A stretch of DNA of 9,703 nt. Source: Alphaproteobacteria bacterium UBA7691 (GTDB lineage Bacteria; Pseudomonadota; Alphaproteobacteria; Ferrovibrionales; Ferrovibrionaceae). Under the pieces are notes generated by a model. The model saw only the letters and a list, made by a program, of their open reading frames with translations. It searched no databases and was not told the DNA's origin. Both the position numbers and the translations under genes were made by a program. This document shows positions 5,940 to 9,703 of the stretch, piece by piece (the first letter of the stretch is position 1; every line of letters begins with the position of its first letter). The stretch covers positions 13,899 through 23,601 of the forward strand of contig DLGP01000089.1 of assembly GCA_002482765.1 (NCBI GenBank), given 5' to 3'.

Positions 5940-6895
5940 TGACTTATGCCGGCGCCGCCGTGGCGGCTTTGGGCGATGCGATGCGCGCCGATCCGACCGT
6001 GGTGGCCTTGGGCGAGGATATCGGCCGTGGCGGCATCTTCGGCCAGTATCGCGGCTTGCAGCAGGAATTCGGCACCGAGCGGGTGATGGACACGCCGATC
6101 TCGGAAGCCACCATTGTCGGCGCCGCCGTGGGCATGGCGCTGACCGGGCTGAAGCCGGTGGTGGAGATGCGCGTGGTGGATTTTGCCCTCTGCGCCATGG
6201 ACGAGATTGTCAACCAGGCGGCCAAGAACCGCTTCATGTTTGGCGGCCAGGGCCGCGTGCCGGCGGTGATCCGCATGCCCATCGGCATCTGGAGCGCCTC
6301 GGCGGCGCAGCATTCGCAATCGCTGGAAAGCTGGTTCGCCCATGTGCCGGGCCTCGTGGTGCTGGCGCCGGCCACGGCGCAGGATAATTATAGCCTGCTC
6401 AAAGCCGCCATCGCCTGTGGCGACCCGGTGACGTATTTTGAGCATAAGGAACTCTGGGGCCTGGAAGGCGAGGTTGAGAGCGCCATGCCAGCCGAAATCG
6501 GCAAGGCCGCGATCCGCCGCCTGGGCCGCGACCTGACCATTGTGACCTGGAGCCGCGCCGTACATTGGTCATTGGAAGCCGCCGCGACACTGGCCGCCGA
6601 GGGCGTGGAGGCCGAGGTGATCGACCTGCGCAGCCTGTGGCCGTGGGACCGCGCCGCCGTGCTGGCCTCTGCCGCCCGCACCGGCCATGTGCTGATTGCG
6701 CATGAAGCCGTGCAGGTGGCCGGCTTTGGCGCCGAAATCGCCGCCACCCTGGCCGAGGAGAGCGAGGCGCGGGTGAGCCGGCTGGGTGGCCTGCGCTTGC
6801 CGGTGGGCTATGCGCCCAAGCTGGAAGCCGAGGTGCGGGTGACGCCGGCGCGGATCGCCGAGCGCGCCCGGGCCTTGCTCAAGCGCGGCAAATAG
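5930..6895 (+). CDS. acoB: Thiamine-diphosphate-dependent dehydrogenase E1, beta subunit (acetoin/pyruvate dehydrogenase type)
   Basis: Beta subunit completing the E1 active site. The 321-residue product has the full family layout: ALGEDIGRGGIFGQYRGL (27-43), the cofactor-activating Glu59 in DTPISEATIVGAAVGMAL, and the active-site His128 in AAQHSQSLESWFAHVPGL. These are followed by YFEHKELWG and the C-terminal domain DLTIVTWSRAVH, AEVIDLRSLWPWD and LIAHEAVQVAGFGAEI. No key residue is missing and the length is normal, so the enzyme should be active. The ATG lies inside the end of the alpha gene after a G-rich stretch, so the two subunits are translationally coupled. In a complete complex E1 passes the acyl group to a lipoyl E2, yet no E2 or E3 gene follows here. 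The partner may be encoded elsewhere or upstream genes may have moved. Confidence 0.93.
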   Translation: MAVMTYAGAAVAALGDAMRADPTVVALGEDIGRGGIFGQYRGLQQEFGTERVMDTPISEATIVGAAVGMALTGLKPVVEMRVVDFALCAMDEIVNQAAKNRFMFGGQGRVPAVIRMPIGIWSASAAQHSQSLESWFAHVPGLVVLAPATAQDNYSLLKAAIACGDPVTYFEHKELWGLEGEVESAMPAEIGKAAIRRLGRDLTIVTWSRAVHWSLEAAATLAAEGVEAEVIDLRSLWPWDRAAVLASAARTGHVLIAHEAVQVAGFGAEIAATLAEESEARVSRLGGLRLPVGYAPKLEAEVRVTPARIAERARALLKRGK

Positions 6896-6965
6896 GGCGC
6901 AAGGGACTGGAATTGCCGCAGAAGCTGTGCAAGGTTTAGGGCAATCATTTGTAAATATTTGAACT

Positions 6966-7007
6966 GGAAGGACTGAACCTTCCGCTGTGTATCTGGGAAA
7001 CGGAGGA
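6966..7007 (+). promoter_or_regulatory. dctP leader with two competing pairings and the ribosome binding site
   Basis: The strong Shine-Dalgarno GGAGGA (7002-7007) lies 8 nt before the dctP ATG. Upstream, GGAAGG (6966-6971) pairs perfectly with CCTTCC (6978-6983) around a 6-nt loop. The right arm plus the next base, CTTCCG (6979-6984), can instead pair with CGGAGG (7001-7006), with one G-U pair, hiding the ribosome site. The two pairings exclude each other. No U-run follows the first hairpin, so it is not a terminator. Confidence 0.4.
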
Positions 7008-7015
7008 AATACCCG

Positions 7016-8071
7016 ATGAATCGTCGTACCCTGCTCAAGGCGGGCGTTGCCAGCTTTGGCCTCGTTGCTGCCCCTGCTCTGATCGGTCTGCGCCAAGCCT
7101 GGGCGCAAGCCGGCTACAAGGCCGAATACAAGCTCTCCACCGTGGTCGGCCTGCCCTTCCCCTGGGGCCAGGGCGGTGAAATCCTTGGCAACCTGGTGCG
7201 TGAGCGCACCGAAGGCCGCATCAACATCAAGATGTATCCGGGCGCCTCGCTGGTCAGCGGCGACCAGACCCGCGAATTCAACGCCATGCGCCAGGGCGTG
7301 ATCGACCTCGCCATCGGCTCCACCATCAACTGGTCGCCGCAGCTCAAGCAGCTCAACCTGTTCTCGATGCCGTTCCTGGCCCAGGACCATGCCGGCCTGG
7401 ATGCCCTGGTGCAGGGCCCGATTGGCAAGCAGATGATGGACCTGGTGGAGAAGGCCGGTGTGGTGCCGCTTTCCTGGGGCGAGAACGGCTTCCGCGAAGT
7501 GACCAATTCGAAGCGCGAAATCCGCACCCCGGCCGATATGAAGGGCCTCAAGTTCCGCGTTGTCGGCTCGCCGATCTTCAACGACACCTTCTCTGCTCTG
7601 GGCGCCAACCCGACCCAGATGAGCTGGGCCGATGCCCAGCCGGCGCTGGCTTCCGGCGCCGTGGAAGGCCAGGAAAACCCGCTGCACATCTTCACCGCCG
7701 CCAAGCTGCATAATCTGGCGCAGAAGTTTGTCACCCGCTGGGGCTATGTTGCCGATCCGCTGATCTTCGCCGCCAACAAGGATGTGTTCAATTCCTGGTC
7801 GGCCAAGGATCGCGATATCGTGCGCCAGGCTGCACTGGATGCCGGCAAGCAGGAAATCACCATCGCCCGCAAGGGCCTGGTGCCGGGCGATCTCGCCCTG
7901 GTGAATGAAGTGAAGGGCCTGGGTGTTACCGTCACCGAACTGAGCGCGGCCGAGAAGGATGCGTTCAAGGCGGCGGTGAAGCCGGCTTACGAAAAGTGGA
8001 CCAAGGAAATCGGCGCCGATCTGGTGAAGCAGGCCGAAGCCGCCGTGGCGGCCTCGCGCAAGAAGGCCTGA
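7016..8071 (+). CDS. dctP: TRAP transporter substrate-binding protein (DctP family)
   Basis: Periplasmic receptor that captures an organic anion and delivers it to the membrane DctQM pair. The 351-residue product starts MNRRTLLKAG, an Arg-Arg-containing signal with a hydrophobic stretch to about residue 30; cleavage after AWA is likely, and Tat export is possible because of the twin arginine. Family features are LAIGSTINWSPQL, LFSMPFLAQD (115-124), GENGFREVTNSKREIRTPADMKGLKFRV in its conserved order with Arg181, which in this family binds the ligand carboxylate, and SWADAQPALASGAVEGQENPL (Asn221). The ligand class cannot be read from sequence; the neighbouring E1 genes suggest a keto acid, hydroxy acid or acetoin-related compound. 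An excellent ribosome site precedes the start. A terminator hairpin follows 30 bp after the stop, so this gene is probably expressed more strongly than dctQM. Confidence 0.95.
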   Translation: MNRRTLLKAGVASFGLVAAPALIGLRQAWAQAGYKAEYKLSTVVGLPFPWGQGGEILGNLVRERTEGRINIKMYPGASLVSGDQTREFNAMRQGVIDLAIGSTINWSPQLKQLNLFSMPFLAQDHAGLDALVQGPIGKQMMDLVEKAGVVPLSWGENGFREVTNSKREIRTPADMKGLKFRVVGSPIFNDTFSALGANPTQMSWADAQPALASGAVEGQENPLHIFTAAKLHNLAQKFVTRWGYVADPLIFAANKDVFNSWSAKDRDIVRQAALDAGKQEITIARKGLVPGDLALVNEVKGLGVTVTELSAAEKDAFKAAVKPAYEKWTKEIGADLVKQAEAAVAASRKKA

Positions 8072-8101
8072 TCCGGCCACACGGCCCGATAACGCAAGCG
8101 G

Positions 8102-8133
8102 CAAAGGCCGGGTTCATCCCGGCCTTTGTTTAT
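8102..8133 (+). terminator. Hairpin terminator or attenuator between dctP and dctQ
   Basis: CAAAGGCCGGG (8102-8112) and CCCGGCCTTTG (8118-8128) form a perfect 11-bp stem with the 5-nt loop TTCAT, followed by TTTAT. The short U-tract suggests partial termination. Lying between binding-protein and membrane genes, it would raise the ratio of DctP to DctQM. Confidence 0.85.
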
Positions 8134-8143
8134 CCGGGGGGTG

Positions 8144-8180
8144 CGTAAAGCCAACGTAAACCCCAGCGTAGACCTAGCGT
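8144..8180 (+). repeat. Degenerate CGTA tandem repeat with about 11-bp period
   Basis: Four consecutive units begin with CGT: CGTAAAGCCAA (8144), CGTAAACCCCAG (8155), CGTAGACCTAG (8167) and a degenerate CGTGTGAGG (8178). Spacing is 11, 12 and 11 bp, about one helical turn, placing all units on one face of the DNA. It lies between the terminator and the dctQ ribosome site. It could be a site for a regulator that binds direct repeats, or an RNA element; its function is unknown. Confidence 0.5.
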
Positions 8181-8197
8181 GTGAGGAGGCATCGCGG

Positions 8198-8698
8198 ATG
8201 TCGATATCAACGGAACCGCAACCCGGCCCGGCGGCCCCCTCCGCCGAAAAGCTGCGCTGGGAAGACTGGCTTGCCGGCTTCTCGCTCGGCCTGCTGGCCC
8301 TGATCACTTTCGCCAATGTGCTGGCACGCTATTTCACCGACCAGTCTTTTGCCTGGACCGAGGAAATCTCCACCGGCCTGATGGTGATCCTGACCATGGC
8401 AGCCGCAAGTGCCGCCGTGATCCGCGACCGTCATATCCGGATCGAAATCTTCTTCCTGACCGGATCAGCCGAACGGCGCCGCTTTCTGGCGCAATGCTCT
8501 GCCCTGGCCAGCGCGCTGGCTTTTGCCATTCTGACCGGCCTGGGCAGTCGTTTTGCTTACGACGATTTCCGTTTTGAAGTCACCTCGCCCGGCATCGGCC
8601 TACCGCAATGGTGGTATAGCGTCTGGCTGCCGGTTCTCGGACTGGCGCTTACCCTGCGGGCGGTTCAGCAATTCCTCAAAGTGCGGCGGCAGGCATGA
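8198..8698 (+). CDS. dctQ: TRAP transporter small permease subunit (DctQ family)
   Basis: Small inner-membrane component that works with DctM to import substrate using a Na+ gradient. The 166-residue product has a Pro-rich cytoplasmic leader and four membrane helices (about 25-47, 57-77, 98-117 and 139-159). Family hallmarks are ANVLARYF, SFAWTEEISTGLMV (49-62) and the RDRHIRIEIFF turn (76-86). I chose the ATG at 8198 because GAGGAGG (8183-8189) lies 8 nt upstream. The same frame is open from a TTG at 8126, but that would start inside the terminator hairpin and add 24 unlikely residues. The stop overlaps the dctM start in ATGA, so the two membrane subunits are translationally coupled. Confidence 0.93.
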   Translation: MSISTEPQPGPAAPSAEKLRWEDWLAGFSLGLLALITFANVLARYFTDQSFAWTEEISTGLMVILTMAAASAAVIRDRHIRIEIFFLTGSAERRRFLAQCSALASALAFAILTGLGSRFAYDDFRFEVTSPGIGLPQWWYSVWLPVLGLALTLRAVQQFLKVRRQA

Positions 8699-9703
8699 TC
8701 GCGTTCAGCATCTTCCTGGTTTTCGGCATCCTGATGCTGATGGGCGTTCCCATCGGCGTTGCGCTGCTGCTCGGTGGTGCCATCGGCATCGGCTTTGCCG
8801 ATCTCGGCATGATGTCGATCCCGAACAACTTCTTTCCCAGCCTGGCGAAATATCCGCTGCTGGCCTTGCCGATGTTCATCCTGGTCGGCGTCATCTTTGA
8901 TCGCTCTGGCGTGGCGCAGCGGCTGGTGAATTTTGCCACTGCCTTGGTGGGGCGTGGCCCCGGCATGCTGCCGGTGGTGGCGATCAGCGTGGCGATGCTG
9001 CTTGGCGGCATTTCCGGCTCCGGCCCGGCCACGGCCGCCGCCGTGGGCAGTGTGATGCTGGTGGCGATGGCACGCGCCGGCTATCCGCCGGCTTTCTCGG
9101 CCAGTGTGATCGGCTCGTCTGCGGCGGTGGATATCATTATTCCGCCCTCCATCGCCTTCATTGTCTATTCCGTGCTGGTGCCGGGCGCTTCGGTGCCGGC
9201 TTTGTTTGCCGCCGGCATCATACCGGGCATTCTGACCGGCCTGGCGCTGATGGTGCCGGCAATCTGGCTGTCGCGCAAATATGGCTTTGGCATCAGTGAA
9301 AAGAACCAGCCACGCCCGCCCTTCTGGCGCTCGCTTTATGAGGCAAGCTGGGGCTTGGTGGCGCCGATCCTGATCCTGGGCGGCATGCGTGCCGGCTGGT
9401 TCACCCCCACCGAAGCCGCCGTGGTGGCGGTGTTCTACGGCCTGTTTGTCGGCATGGTGATCCACCGCACCATCCGGGTGCGTGATATCGGCCCGATCCT
9501 GGTGGAAGCCGCCGAAACCTCGGGCATTGTCATGGTGGTGTTGGGCCTGGCCAGTGTGTTTGCCTATGCAGTCTCCACGCTTGGCATCGTTGATCCGCTG
9601 GCCAAGATGGTAACCACTTCCGGCTTCGGCTCCTATGCCACATTGAGCGTGATTGTTTTGGTGCTGCTGCTGGTTGGCATCCTCCTGATCACCACGGATC
9701 GAA
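8695..9703 (+). CDS. dctM: TRAP transporter large permease subunit (DctM family), C-terminus cut by window edge
   Basis: The substrate-conducting subunit of the TRAP transporter, in the inner membrane. The first 336 codons are present, about four fifths of the usual length of roughly 425. The opening FGILMLMGVPIGVAL, the segment LPMFILVGVIFDRSG, and the core GGISGSGPATAAAVGSVM followed by ARAGYPPAFSASVIGSSA are diagnostic. IIIPPSIAFIVYSVLVPGASVPALFAAGIIPG and WFTPTEAAVVAVFYG also match. The Ser/Gly-rich loops and IIPPS segment are those expected to form the substrate and Na+ sites. No internal stop or frameshift is seen. Translation is coupled to dctQ by a 4-bp overlap. The last visible residues (LLITTDR) are less typical of the family than the rest. 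Confidence 0.94.
   Translation, partial: MIAFSIFLVFGILMLMGVPIGVALLLGGAIGIGFADLGMMSIPNNFFPSLAKYPLLALPMFILVGVIFDRSGVAQRLVNFATALVGRGPGMLPVVAISVAMLLGGISGSGPATAAAVGSVMLVAMARAGYPPAFSASVIGSSAAVDIIIPPSIAFIVYSVLVPGASVPALFAAGIIPGILTGLALMVPAIWLSRKYGFGISEKNQPRPPFWRSLYEASWGLVAPILILGGMRAGWFTPTEAAVVAVFYGLFVGMVIHRTIRVRDIGPILVEAAETSGIVMVVLGLASVFAYAVSTLGIVDPLAKMVTTSGFGSYATLSVIVLVLLLVGILLITTDR

Noticed and set aside
6569..8104. Minus-strand open frame of 511 codons
   Set aside because: It runs opposite the E1 beta and dctP genes, which have clear family motifs; its composition is that of a complementary-strand shadow.
8126..8197. TTG start extending DctQ by 24 residues
   Set aside because: It begins inside the terminator stem and lacks a ribosome site, whereas ATG 8198 has GAGGAGG at good spacing.
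9660..9703. Possible frameshift near the end of dctM
   Set aside because: The final residues are less typical than expected, but the frame stays open and the gene is cut by the window edge, so no case for a frameshift can be made.
1..9703. Mobile element, phage, CRISPR or defence island
   Set aside because: No transposase, integrase, terminal inverted repeats, regular spaced repeats or nuclease-like genes are visible; all genes fit ordinary metabolic, respiratory and regulatory families.

Overview
The window is G+C-rich, strongly coding DNA, most likely a chromosomal segment of an alphaproteobacterium. The clues are the short PAS_5-type protein, a cyanide-insensitive-type bd oxidase with its DUF2474 peptide, the TRAP transporter and the codon use. 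A Rhodospirillales-like host is a guess. I see no tRNA, rRNA, CRISPR array, insertion sequence, integrase or phage gene.

Left block (1-3336, all minus strand): a tightly packed cydA-cydB-DUF2474 set encodes a CioAB-type cytochrome bd quinol oxidase. The DUF2474 gene is only 43 codons and overlaps the end of cydB. After 47 bp comes a TetR-family repressor gene whose stop codon overlaps the start of a MATE-family efflux gene that leaves the window at base 1. A 14-bp perfect palindrome lies inside a candidate promoter just before the repressor, so the repressor-efflux pair probably has its own autoregulated, possibly leaderless, promoter.

Middle block (3337-4838): a divergent intergenic region with two clear inverted repeats separates cydA from a small PAS_5-domain protein on the plus strand. 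That protein is convergent, by 1 bp, with a second TetR-family gene (KstR2-like, GTG start). The second repressor is divergent from the catabolic genes to its right, and two palindromic sites lie between them.

Right block (4839-9703, all plus strand): overlapping genes for the alpha and beta subunits of a thiamine-diphosphate 2-oxoacid/acetoin dehydrogenase E1 are followed by a TRAP transporter: DctP-type binding protein, DctQ-type small membrane protein, and a DctM-type large membrane protein cut by the window edge. No E2 or E3 gene lies between the E1 genes and the transporter. A plausible reading is uptake plus oxidative decarboxylation or cleavage of one organic acid or keto compound, controlled by the adjacent TetR protein. 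The substrate cannot be told from the sequence. The binding-protein leader has two mutually exclusive pairings, one of which covers the ribosome binding site. A strong hairpin terminator and then an 11-bp-periodic repeat separate dctP from dctQ, suggesting the three transporter parts are made in unequal amounts.

The families here are individually known. The least explained elements are the noncoding ones: the dctP leader, the CGTA repeats before dctQ, and the palindromes at the regulator promoters.
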